Assembly (NCBI GenBank): GCA_002385755.1 | Contig: DGED01000033.1 | Location: 1,114-11,637, forward strand | Source of the DNA: Caryophanales bacterium UBA3935 | Lineage (GTDB): Bacteria; Bacillota_I; Bacilli_A; ML615J-28; CAG-698 | Direction of reading: 5' to 3' | Length of the DNA: 10,524 nt | Shown here: positions 1 to 6,981 of the stretch, piece after piece | Layout: each line of letters starts with the position of its first letter | Position numbering within the stretch: the stretch's first letter is position 1 | Notes under the pieces: model-generated | Database searches by the model: none | Seen by the model: the letters and a program-made list of their open reading frames with translations, nothing else | What the model was told of the DNA's origin: nothing | Position numbers and translations under genes: made by a program

Positions 1-2702
1 GCCGGGTTAAGGTTGTAGTTCGCTGCCAAAAGGGTCAAAGGCTTGTCAATAATAATGTCCTCGCCATAAGCGCCGGGCATGACTATAATCGTCGCGCCTT
101 CGGGAGCGGTTTCTACGGCCGCGTCAATCGAGGCAAAAGCCTTTTCGCCGTAAGCAAACTCCAGGCCGTAAAACGTTACGATTTCCCCATCCTCGAAATC
201 TACCCAGTCATTGTCGACGAGATAGAGCGAGGCGAGGAAATCTTCGAGGTCCTCGACGCTGGTGAAATACGGTTCATAGGTAACAAGCTCGGGGGTGAAG
301 AACTCGGGTTGCGGGCCGCCTTCATAGAGGAACACGTTGAATTCGGCGTTTATGGGCACGACTCCCGTGTGCTCGACAATATGATAATCGTAATACGGCG
401 TATCTGCGGGTTCGAGATACGGTTTGTTATGCCAAATATTATAATGGATATTGAAGGTAATGTCGTCCGCGGTCGCCCCGTTCGATTTCAGGCGGATATC
501 ATGGTATTCGGTGCAATAGGGGAACTCGTTCCTTAAGATATTGACGACCGTGTGATAATCGCCTTTCATGTAGTTGACGAGGTTAATGTGACCGTAGACT
601 CCGGCGCGTCCTTCCCACGTACCAATATAGTTGTCGGTAATGTTGACTTCATCCGCCATGTACTTGGTTATAACGATCGGGTACTGAATATTGTCTTCAA
701 ACACGTTATTTACGATATTGATGACGCCCGAGGCCCCGGGGCCGATACCCATGTTGGTTCCCCAACTGGAGTTCTCGCTAGCTTCAAGACGGATGGCGTC
801 GAAATAACGGTAGAAGTAGCAGCCTTCGACGGTCAAGTCTTTCGCGTTGTTTATGCGCACGCCGCGGTAGCCGTAAAGCCTTGTATCGTGGAAGATCGAA
901 TTTTTAACCAGGATGTTCTCGTTTATGGGTTCCTCGCCCCTTATTCCCAGATACAACACGCCTTGGGCGGGATCAACGGTTGAATCAATGAAGTAAAGGT
1001 TTTCAAACACGAGATTCTTAAGCGGGCTCATTGAATAGATTTGTCCCGGGCCCGTGAATTTAAGACCTTTGATCACGAGATTTTCGATTTCGCCCAAAGT
1101 AATGATGTTGCTGATTATGGCTTCCTCTTCCCGAACGTCGGGATCGGGCACCGGATTAACGTCGGCGTTGGGACCCAAAATCGTGACGTTGTTGGCATCG
1201 ACGGTAACTTTGCTGGCGTACTCGCCGGCTTTAATGTAAACCGTGGTGCCGTCCTCGATTAATTCGAAAGCGGCCGCGATGTCGGTTAAAGCGTTCAGGC
1301 CGACAATGAGCTCGTGCGAATCAACGGTTATTGTCGAGAATCTTTCGGCTTCCAGGTTTTGATCAACCAAAATAAAGGAGACGTCAAAGTCCGTAATCTT
1401 CTCGACTACTTTAATGTTATAAGTAGCGGAGACTGTATTATCGACGGTCGACGTAACGGTGATAACAGCTTCGCCCTTGCCGACGGCGACGACTTTACCG
1501 TCCGCGTCAACCGTGACTACCTCTTCGTCGCTGGATTCAAAAGTAGCGGTTTGATGAGCAGCAGCCGGCGTGATGACAAAGGATAAAGTCATTTCCTCGT
1601 CAACCATCAAGACGCTGTGTTCCCCGGTAACGGTTATCGATTCCGGATCGGGAACATAAACGGTAATTTCAAGCGAGCCGACCACGGTTTCGTCTTCCGT
1701 TGAAGTCGCGTAAACGGTAACGGTTCCTTCCGATAAACCGGTGAAATAACCGTTGGCGTTGATTTGTCCGATAGACGTATCGGATACCGACCAGGTGACG
1801 GTTTGAACGGCAAGTTCCGGTTCGACCGTCGCCGTCATAAGAACGCCTTCAAAAACGGCGATCTCGGTCACGTCGTCCTCGGCGGTTACCGTAATCGATA
1901 CCGGATCGGGAACGCCGACCACAAAGGTGACCGTGTTCAGCACATCGGGTTTTACTTTCGACGCGACCGTGATTGTTACTTGGCCGACGCCGACGAAATT
2001 AACAAGCCCGGTTTCGCTTACGGTCGCGACAGTCTCGTCGCTCGATGACCAATCGACCCCTTGAATCGCAAGGTTCGGGACGACATCGGCTTCAAGTTGT
2101 AGCGACTCTAAGGCTTTTACGATCGTCGAATCGTAGCCTTTAATGATGATATTGTTCGGGTCGGGAACCACGACGTTTACGGTAATCGAGGCGCTTTTCC
2201 CGCGCGCTGACGCGGTGATAACCGCCGTTCCGACGGCAACGGGAGTCACTTTACCCGTTTGGTCAACTGTCGCGACGTTCTCTTTGTCGGTTGACCAACT
2301 AAAGGTTAACTCGCGCGCCGGCGTGACGACCGGGACAAGCGTTAAAGTGGTTCCGAGCGCGACATTAACCGATTCCTTGTCGAAAGATATTTCGGCATCG
2401 TACTCGATAACTTTTATTTTAATCGAGGCGCTTGCCTTTTTATCTTTCACGGTTACGGTTATGTTGACTTCTCCGATAGCGATGCCGGTAATTTTCCCCG
2501 TCTGATCGACGGAAACGATCTCATCATCGCTAGATGCCCATTCGAGATCCAACGTTTCATCTGAAAGCGTCGGTTCTAGAACTTTTTCATCACCAACCAT
2601 AATGGTGATCTCTTCCTGTTCGAAGGATACTTTAACTCCTCCGCAAGCCGTTAAAATAACGGCAAAGCAAATGATTGAAAAAAACACTAGCAATCTCTTC
2701 AT
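1..2702 (-). CDS. Large surface lipoprotein with five BIG2 Ig-like domains and parallel beta-helix modules (3' part missing)
   Basis: Reading the minus strand from an ATG at 2702 gives 900 uninterrupted codons that run off the left edge, so the C-terminus is missing. The start has a GGAGGA ribosome site at 2709-2714, six bases away. Residues 1-20 are a lipoprotein signal peptide (MKRLLVFFSI, then lipobox LTAC with Cys20), so the protein is exported and lipid-anchored. Residues about 23-102, 103-182, 184-266, 268-352 and 354-437 are five BIG2-type repeats with the usual W-S-x-S-D-x-x-V-A-T-V and G-x-V-x-x-V-G-x-G-x-x-x-I-T-V patterns, joined by PDP linkers. From about 465 to 800 is a right-handed parallel beta-helix of pectin-lyase-like type, with many short N-I-x-x-N-x-F/Y rungs. 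Residues 853-900 (GATIIVMPGAYGEDI region) resemble the entry of the first helix (GTTVYIKAGEYASKV), so a second helix seems to start at the edge. By family knowledge, BIG2 domains are spacer or adhesion modules, and beta-helices often bind or cleave polysaccharide. No catalytic residues can be assigned, so adhesin and lyase both remain possible. Confidence 0.88.
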   Translation of the reverse strand, partial: MKRLLVFFSIICFAVILTACGGVKVSFEQEEITIMVGDEKVLEPTLSDETLDLEWASSDDEIVSVDQTGKITGIAIGEVNITVTVKDKKASASIKIKVIEYDAEISFDKESVNVALGTTLTLVPVVTPARELTFSWSTDKENVATVDQTGKVTPVAVGTAVITASARGKSASITVNVVVPDPNNIIIKGYDSTIVKALESLQLEADVVPNLAIQGVDWSSSDETVATVSETGLVNFVGVGQVTITVASKVKPDVLNTVTFVVGVPDPVSITVTAEDDVTEIAVFEGVLMTATVEPELAVQTVTWSVSDTSIGQINANGYFTGLSEGTVTVYATSTEDETVVGSLEITVYVPDPESITVTGEHSVLMVDEEMTLSFVITPAAAHQTATFESSDEEVVTVDADGKVVAVGKGEAVITVTSTVDNTVSATYNIKVVEKITDFDVSFILVDQNLEAERFSTITVDSHELIVGLNALTDIAAAFELIEDGTTVYIKAGEYASKVTVDANNVTILGPNADVNPVPDPDVREEEAIISNIITLGEIENLVIKGLKFTGPGQIYSMSPLKNLVFENLYFIDSTVDPAQGVLYLGIRGEEPINENILVKNSIFHDTRLYGYRGVRINNAKDLTVEGCYFYRYFDAIRLEASENSSWGTNMGIGPGASGVINIVNNVFEDNIQYPIVITKYMADEVNITDNYIGTWEGRAGVYGHINLVNYMKGDYHTVVNILRNEFPYCTEYHDIRLKSNGATADDITFNIHYNIWHNKPYLEPADTPYYDYHIVEHTGVVPINAEFNVFLYEGGPQPEFFTPELVTYEPYFTSVEDLEDFLASLYLVDNDWVDFEDGEIVTFYGLEFAYGEKAFASIDAAVETAPEGATIIVMPGAYGEDIIIDKPLTLLAANYNLNP

Positions 2703-2732
2703 TCATACTCCTCCATTTCTCTTTTTTGGTAT

Positions 2733-2746
2733 TGCAAGCGTTTCTA
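2733..2746 (-). promoter_or_regulatory. Possible cre/LacI-family operator-like site at the transcription start
   Basis: The plus-strand sequence TGCAAGCGTTTCTA has the AAGCGTTT core typical of CcpA/LacI-family operators, and it overlaps the predicted start of transcription of the lipoprotein gene. Several flanking positions differ from the cre consensus and the dyad symmetry is imperfect. The position would suit repression by catabolite control, but the match alone is weak. Confidence 0.22.
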
Positions 2747-2751
2747 CGTAA

Positions 2752-2780
2752 ATTATAACATATTTTAGAAAAAATTCCAA
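2752..2780 (-). promoter_or_regulatory. Promoter of the BIG2/beta-helix lipoprotein gene
   Basis: On the minus strand, TTGGAA (2780-2775) is followed after 17 bases by TATAAT (2757-2752). A TG lies one base upstream of the -10 box, making an extended -10 (TGTTATAAT). The expected transcription start is near 2745, which leaves a leader of about 40 bases before the ATG at 2702. Confidence 0.7.
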
Positions 2781-2899
2781 TATTTTTTGAATAACTAGCA
2801 ATTAATTACAATTTGATAAAAAATCTCTCGCCAAGGGAATTACAAATGAAAAAGACTGCCGGAAACGATAAATTTGCGATTAAAAATTAAATAAAACAC

Positions 2900-2928
2900 T
2901 TGAAATATCGATTGATTTGTAGTATAAT
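2900..2928 (+). promoter_or_regulatory. Promoter of tRNA-Gly(GCC)
   Basis: TTGAAA (2900-2905) and a perfect TATAAT (2923-2928) are separated by 17 bases. The predicted start near 2935 lies about 8 bases before the mature tRNA 5' end, as expected for a short pre-tRNA leader. Confidence 0.85.
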
Positions 2929-2942
2929 ACATAATGCCGGAT

Positions 2943-3017
2943 GCAGGTATAGTATAACGGCTATTATGTAGCCTTGCCATGGCTAAGATGCGAGTTCGAT
3001 TCTCGTTACCTGCTCCA
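2943..3017 (+). tRNA. tRNA-Gly, anticodon GCC
   Basis: The 75-base sequence folds as a cloverleaf. The acceptor GCAGGTA pairs with TACCTGC and is followed by discriminator T and an encoded CCA. The anticodon stem TAGCC/GGCTA encloses the loop TTGCCAT, so the anticodon is GCC and reads GGC and GGU. The T-arm is GCGAG-TTCGATT-CTCGT, with one G-T pair at its base. The D-arm (GTATAACGGCTATTAT) has only about three pairs, a form seen in one class of bacterial tRNA-Gly. Discriminator U is usual for bacterial tRNA-Gly. The gene has its own promoter and terminator. Confidence 0.96.
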
Positions 3018-3030
3018 TTTTGAAATAAAC

Positions 3031-3054
3031 GTATGCGCAAAGCATACTTTTTTT
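3031..3054 (+). terminator. Intrinsic terminator of tRNA-Gly(GCC)
   Basis: A 6-bp stem GTATGC/GCATAC (3031-3036 with 3042-3047) around loop GCAAA is followed directly by seven T. It starts 13 bases after the tRNA CCA end. Confidence 0.85.
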
Positions 3055-3055
3055 A

Positions 3056-3084
3056 TTGCATTTTTAACCGATTTGTTATATAAT
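3056..3084 (+). promoter_or_regulatory. Promoter of tRNA-Gly(CCC)
   Basis: TATAAT at 3079-3084 lies 17 bases after TTGCAT (3056-3061), a weak -35 box. It begins just after the previous terminator's T-run and sits about 10 bases before the second tRNA. The two tRNAs therefore appear to be separate transcription units. Confidence 0.75.
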
Positions 3085-3094
3085 ATTTACGCGC

Positions 3095-3169
3095 GCAGGT
3101 ATCGTATAATGGTTATTATGTAGCCCTCCCATGGCTAAGATGCGAGTTCGATTCTCGTTACCTGCTCCA
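3095..3169 (+). tRNA. tRNA-Gly, anticodon CCC
   Basis: This 75-base cloverleaf has the same acceptor (GCAGGTA/TACCTGC), anticodon stem (TAGCC/GGCTA), T-arm, discriminator T and CCA as the tRNA 77 bases upstream. The anticodon loop is CTCCCAT, giving anticodon CCC, which reads GGG. Only a few positions differ between the two genes: base 9, two D-loop bases, and the anticodon loop. This points to a recent duplication followed by an anticodon change. Confidence 0.94.
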
Positions 3170-3178
3170 TTAAGCATG

Positions 3179-3210
3179 AAAGCCCCGATACGAGTTATCG
3201 GGGCTTTTTT
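3179..3210 (+). terminator. Strong intrinsic terminator of tRNA-Gly(CCC)
   Basis: A perfect 10-bp GC-rich stem AGCCCCGATA/TATCGGGGCT (3181-3190 with 3196-3205) encloses a 5-base loop CGAGT. It is preceded by AA and followed by a T-run. Confidence 0.93.
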
Positions 3211-3345
3211 GTTTTATGGTAGTTTCTACGAGTCAAATATTCAACAATAATCCGACCAAAAACCATGATTCAATTGTCTTATTAAAAAAGAGAAAAATAC
3301 GGAAATATCATATCAAATTTCGGGAGATGGCCAGCGGCTTGCTAT

Positions 3346-3374
3346 TTGTGCTGAAGCGTAAATTATGATATAAT
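3346..3374 (+). promoter_or_regulatory. Promoter of the GHL10 glycosidase-like gene cluster
   Basis: TATAAT at 3369-3374 is preceded by TGA, giving an extended -10 (TGATATAAT). A weak -35, TTGTGC (3346-3351), lies 17 bases upstream. The expected start near 3381 gives a leader of about 40 bases. The AT-rich stretch 3211-3345 before it shows no gene, repeat or RNA fold that I can support. Confidence 0.7.
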
Positions 3375-3421
3375 AAAACGGGATACGACTTAATTATTAA
3401 TAAAACGGAAGATGAGAGATT

Positions 3422-5530
3422 ATGAGAAAACTTTTTTTCGCAACCCTAATTATCTTTATATTTAGTTTTTTTCCCAACGCCCTCTCGGCGCTTGATCCGT
3501 TACCCCCGAAAGTCGACGATCGCGTTCCGTATACCACGAATAAACCGGAATTTAGGGGCGTGTGGATTACCACGTACACGGGAGACGTCCCGCCTTATTC
3601 TAGCGAGGCCTCGTTTAAAAGCAATATGTGCGATGTGTTCGAGGTGATGGAGCATTATAAGCTTAACGCGATGATATTTCATATCAGGACGCATAACAAC
3701 GCTCTTTACAAATCGGAACTTAACCCCGTTGCGAGTTGGTGGAAAACGGTGGATTTTGATAAGTTTGACCCGCTGGCGTGGCTCATTGACGAGTGCCATA
3801 AAAGAGGCATCGAGTTCCACGCCTGGATGAATCCCTATCGCTTAGGCAATGACCACTATTACGGGTCCCCCCTGCCGGCGGCGAATCCCCAAAACGACAA
3901 GAACAATGTTTTAATCGATATATTCGATCCCGGGATCCCGGCGGTAAGAGAGTTTTTGATTGACACCGTTATGGAAGTGGTCGAAAATTATGACGTGGAC
4001 GCCATTCATTTCGATGATTATTTTTACAGGAGTTTCAGCTCAAAAGGGAGTTTGGTCGGCCCGGTAACCATTTTGGATGACCCCGATCAGAATACTTTCG
4101 AAACCTACGCCGGAAATTATGACACCTCAAGCGCGTACGATAAAGCCGATTGGCGCCGCGAGCAAGTTAACTTGCTGATCGAAGGGATAAGCAAAGCGAT
4201 AAAGAAATATAACGCCGAAAACAACAGGCATGTTCAATTCGGGATTTCCCCGACCGGGATATACCGTAACGGCAACGGCGTCGTCAATTATGATGAGAAC
4301 GGGAAACCGGTCACGACCGGCTCGGCGACCAACGGGCAGGAACATTACGCCTCATATTTATTCGCCGACAGCCTGAAATGGATCTCCGAAGGATGGCTTG
4401 ACTATATTCTCCCCCAAAGTTACTGGGCCACCGACCATAACGTCGCTTCGTATTATGACGTCATGGGCTGGTGGGATAAGGTCGTAAAACATCTGGACGT
4501 TAACTTATATTCCGGTATCGGAATTTACCAGGCGAATGAAGCGAATAGATTTGGGTGGATGAATGACGATACCGAATTATACAAGCAATTGGATTATGTC
4601 GAGGCGTCGGAGAATATCAAAGGAGTTTGTTTTTACGCGTATAAACACTTGAAAGACGCTCACCGCGGGTCGACGTTATTTTCCGCCCGACAGCTTGAAA
4701 ACATCGGCGAAAGAATTTGGCGCGAAAAGAAATTGCTTCCCGAGATAAAAAGCATGACTCCCGTCCGGCCGGGGAAAGTGAAAAACTTTAACGTCGTTAA
4801 TAACACGCTTACTTGGGAAGGGGCGGAGAACGCGAAATTTTATCTTATCTACAGGAGCAAATCGGAAGTGACGTTTGCGGATAGCCAAATAATCGCCGTA
4901 ACCGGCGGGATAGGCGATTCATTCGTTTATCAAGACGACGCGAACGAGCGTTATTCTTACGGCGTCAGGGCGATAAGTCATACCTATGCCCTCGGTGAAG
5001 GCGCGAAACCCGACTCGGTTCGCTACGACCCGGTATACTATATATATTTTTATGTCGATGAGGATTTAATCGCGATCCATAAATCAAATGAAACTTTTGA
5101 ACTTCCCGCGATTCCCGAAAAGGAGGGTTACGATAAAGTCCCGCCCGTCTGGAGCGTAACCGACTTTTCCAATATTACCTCGGACACAAGGGTTGACGCT
5201 ATTTATTTTATAAATGAATATGAAATAAAGTTTTACGATAAAGACGGGGAATTATTCGAAAGCATGATTTTGGAGCACGGAGAACAAATAACGCCCCCGG
5301 ATTTGCCGGCGATTGACGGCTATGAGTTTAAAGGCTGGGATACGGAGATCGGCGTCGCCACAAGCGATATGGAAATAAGGCCGATTTATGAAGAAATCCC
5401 GGAAGAAAACCCGCCGGGCGAAGCAAATGAGAAAGAACCCCTATTCTCCTGCAAAGCTTTTTATCTTAACCCGCTTATTTGCGGGTTCGCCGCCCTGGCG
5501 ATTCTATACTTAAGAAAACGAAAACAATAA
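3422..5530 (+). CDS. Secreted GHL10/DUF187 (YngK-type) glycosyl-hydrolase-like protein with C-terminal surface domains and membrane anchor
   Basis: This 702-residue protein starts with a Sec signal peptide (basic MRK, hydrophobic 4-20, likely cleavage near ALSA, 20-23) and has no lipobox Cys. Residues about 43-430 match the GHL10/DUF187 fold (YngK type): FRGVWITTY at 44-52, then HIRTHNNALYKSEL, GIEFHAWMNPYR at 129-140, and the hallmark HFDDYFY at 196-202. ISPTGIYRN (275-283) and DYILPQSYW (327-335) are further conserved blocks. By family knowledge this is a TIM-barrel hydrolase group thought to act on extracellular or cell-wall glycans; the substrate is not established. Residues about 447-528 look like a fibronectin-III-type module (PGKVKNFNV, LTWEGAENAKFYLIYR). 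Residues 537-598 and 599-657 resemble InlB/Listeria-Bacteroides repeats (EIKFYDKDGE, EGYDKVPPVW, DGYEFKGWD). A Pro/Glu-rich linker leads to a final hydrophobic helix (about 678-696) and the basic tail RKRKQ, so the protein is probably membrane-anchored facing out. No LPXTG motif is present. The start at 3422 gives the best signal peptide; its ribosome site (GGAAG/GAGAG) is weak. Confidence 0.9.
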   Translation: MRKLFFATLIIFIFSFFPNALSALDPLPPKVDDRVPYTTNKPEFRGVWITTYTGDVPPYSSEASFKSNMCDVFEVMEHYKLNAMIFHIRTHNNALYKSELNPVASWWKTVDFDKFDPLAWLIDECHKRGIEFHAWMNPYRLGNDHYYGSPLPAANPQNDKNNVLIDIFDPGIPAVREFLIDTVMEVVENYDVDAIHFDDYFYRSFSSKGSLVGPVTILDDPDQNTFETYAGNYDTSSAYDKADWRREQVNLLIEGISKAIKKYNAENNRHVQFGISPTGIYRNGNGVVNYDENGKPVTTGSATNGQEHYASYLFADSLKWISEGWLDYILPQSYWATDHNVASYYDVMGWWDKVVKHLDVNLYSGIGIYQANEANRFGWMNDDTELYKQLDYVEASENIKGVCFYAYKHLKDAHRGSTLFSARQLENIGERIWREKKLLPEIKSMTPVRPGKVKNFNVVNNTLTWEGAENAKFYLIYRSKSEVTFADSQIIAVTGGIGDSFVYQDDANERYSYGVRAISHTYALGEGAKPDSVRYDPVYYIYFYVDEDLIAIHKSNETFELPAIPEKEGYDKVPPVWSVTDFSNITSDTRVDAIYFINEYEIKFYDKDGELFESMILEHGEQITPPDLPAIDGYEFKGWDTEIGVATSDMEIRPIYEEIPEENPPGEANEKEPLFSCKAFYLNPLICGFAALAILYLRKRKQ

Positions 5531-5551
5531 TATTTCTGATTGCGAGGAAGT

Positions 5552-6043
5552 ATGAAAAAAGTCAATGAATTGGAAAAGTCGCTCAAGAAGAGAATCGGGA
5601 AACATCGCCTCATCATGGCGATGGCGATTGTAACCGGCATAATCACGATAGCGGTTTTTGGCGTTCTTTTCGCCAATAGCAAGAAAACATTAATCTTAGG
5701 TTTCTCCCAGCCCCCAATCACGCGAGTAACATATAATGAATTATTCGCCGCAGGCGTTCTTTTCGGGATCGCGCTTGCCATCGCGCCGCTTGCGTTGTTT
5801 TTAAGGCATGTATTTATTTGCCGACGCGGGACGGTTAAAGCGGGCGATCACTATGTTACCTTATACGTCGGCTTATTAAGAAGAGAATTATATGTCGACG
5901 GGGAGTTAAGGGAAGCGACCGCAAGCGATTATAAAATGCAAGCCAGATTGGCCGACGGGATAATGGTCTACGTGAATATCGACAGGAGTTTGCGCCATGC
6001 CCGCGTGTCTTTTTCCGACCGCCGCGCCCCCGTCGAACTGTAA
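5552..6043 (+). CDS. Small two-span membrane protein of unknown function
   Basis: The 163-residue protein is not one I recognise. A basic N-terminal segment (MKKVNELEKSLKKR) is followed by two clear membrane helices, about 20-41 (IMAMAIVTGIITIAVFGVLF) and 63-85. The C-terminal half, about 90-163, is soluble and beta-rich, with GTVKAGDHYVTLYVGLLRR, ELYVDGEL and a late DGIMVYVNI strand. Both helices and the basic N-terminus suggest that both ends lie in the cytoplasm. I chose ATG 5552 because GAGGA lies just upstream at 5544-5548, although that spacing is short. A TTG at 5540 is in frame but has no ribosome site. It lies 21 bases after the GHL10 gene and 50 bases before the acyltransferase gene on the same strand, with no terminator between, so co-transcription is likely. 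The pairing suggests an accessory role in envelope work, but this is inference only. Confidence 0.75.
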   Translation: MKKVNELEKSLKKRIGKHRLIMAMAIVTGIITIAVFGVLFANSKKTLILGFSQPPITRVTYNELFAAGVLFGIALAIAPLALFLRHVFICRRGTVKAGDHYVTLYVGLLRRELYVDGELREATASDYKMQARLADGIMVYVNIDRSLRHARVSFSDRRAPVEL

Positions 6044-6093
6044 CCTCGCGCGCGGCCAAGGGGTTTATCAAAATATCATAATGGTGATGTGAG

Positions 6094-6954
6094 ATGAATG
6101 ATACGCGTCAAAACAAAAAAAAGGCTTTGGATAGAATTATCGAAAGAATCGATTTTCCGAAAGACGCGGTTAAAAAAATAAAGTCGGCGTTCGCCGGTCT
6201 TCGCCCGGAAGAATACCCGGACGATATGGGCGCGTTCCTTGATATTAAAACCGCCATCCCCGCCTGGCGCGGACTCAAGGAAAAACTCGCTCCCGACCCG
6301 GACAATATGAAAATTCTTTCCTTAATGCTATACGCCTTGTCTTTTACTTACGACAACTATCAAAAAGCGGGCATACCGGATGAAATCTTCAACGCCACGA
6401 TCGGCTGTTATAACAGGTTTCTCCGCGAACATTACGCCGGCTACGGGAGATGGGCGTTTGATCGCGATTGGTGGACGCACTTGCAAATCGCGATGACGAT
6501 TTTCAGGGTCGGGGAACTGGAATACGAGATGAAACGCGATCAAAACGATAAGTTCATCTCGATCCATATCCCTTCGGACACCGTCTTTACCATGGAAAGG
6601 ATTAAAGACTCGCTCGCGAGATCGCGCGCCTTTTTTCGTGACTACTTTCCCGAATACGGCGACGTCGAATACCGGTGCCGCAGCTGGCTCTTAAGCCCCG
6701 CCTTAAAGAAGATGCTTCCGGAAGGCTCAAATATTCTGGCTTTTCAATCCTTGTTTGATTTTACCGGCGAGGACTGTAGTTCCTCCGGCTATATCGAGTG
6801 GATATTTAAAAGAAAATACGAAGACTTTCGGGATTTGCCGGAGGACACGACGCTGCAGCGCAACTTAAAGAAATATTTGCTCGCGGGAAATATCCTCAGC
6901 GTCGGGAAAGGCGTTTTAAAGAAAGAACTCCTTTTTACCGGTCAAGAGAAATGA
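6094..6954 (+). CDS. GNAT-like acyltransferase-domain protein (DUF5596 type)
   Basis: The 286-residue soluble protein resembles the two-part family annotated as acyltransferase-domain/DUF5596. It has an N-terminal helical N-acyltransferase domain (about 1-120) and a GNAT-like C-terminal domain (about 125-280). Supporting blocks are RWAFDRDWW (119-127), FRVGELEYEM (137-146), ISIHIPSD (155-162), LARSRAFFRDYFPE (174-187), CRSWLLSP (195-202), LPEGSNILAFQ (208-218) and a C-terminal KKYLLAG. These match my recall of the family, whose members have no well-known substrate. There is no signal peptide or membrane helix, so it should act in the cytoplasm. The ATG at 6094 is chosen because the upstream ATG at 6081 meets TGA after two codons. 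A weak GGTGAT/GTGAG ribosome site precedes it. It is the last gene before the terminator at 6955, in the likely GHL10 operon. Confidence 0.75.
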   Translation: MNDTRQNKKKALDRIIERIDFPKDAVKKIKSAFAGLRPEEYPDDMGAFLDIKTAIPAWRGLKEKLAPDPDNMKILSLMLYALSFTYDNYQKAGIPDEIFNATIGCYNRFLREHYAGYGRWAFDRDWWTHLQIAMTIFRVGELEYEMKRDQNDKFISIHIPSDTVFTMERIKDSLARSRAFFRDYFPEYGDVEYRCRSWLLSPALKKMLPEGSNILAFQSLFDFTGEDCSSSGYIEWIFKRKYEDFRDLPEDTTLQRNLKKYLLAGNILSVGKGVLKKELLFTGQEK

Positions 6955-6981
6955 AAAACCAACCTTCTCGGTTGGTTTTTT
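6955..6981. terminator. Bidirectional intrinsic terminator between convergent genes
   Basis: A perfect 10-bp stem, AAAACCAACC (6955-6964) with GGTTGGTTTT (6970-6979), encloses the loop TTCTC. The stem has A-runs on the left and T-runs on the right, so it can end transcription from both sides. The acyltransferase stop (6952-6954) abuts it on the left, and the stop codon of the minus-strand transporter gene (6980-6982) touches its right edge. Confidence 0.9.

Noticed and set aside
309..2505. Several plus-strand open frames of 60-143 codons
   Set aside because: They lie opposite the continuous 900-codon minus-strand lipoprotein frame, have low-complexity composition and no ribosome sites. They are antisense shadows.
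2840..3040. Minus-strand 66-codon frame containing ENRTRILAMARL
   Set aside because: It is the reverse complement of the tRNA-Gly(GCC) gene and its promoter. Such antisense-to-tRNA frames are a common false protein call.
2943..3169. Tandem repeat of about 75 bases as a possible CRISPR or mobile-element remnant
   Set aside because: Both copies fold as complete tRNA-Gly genes with CCA ends, promoters and terminators. The repeat is fully explained by tRNA duplication.
3211..3345. Possible small RNA or riboswitch upstream of the GHL10 gene
   Set aside because: The stretch is AT-rich, lies upstream of the predicted promoter, and shows no stable paired structure or terminator.
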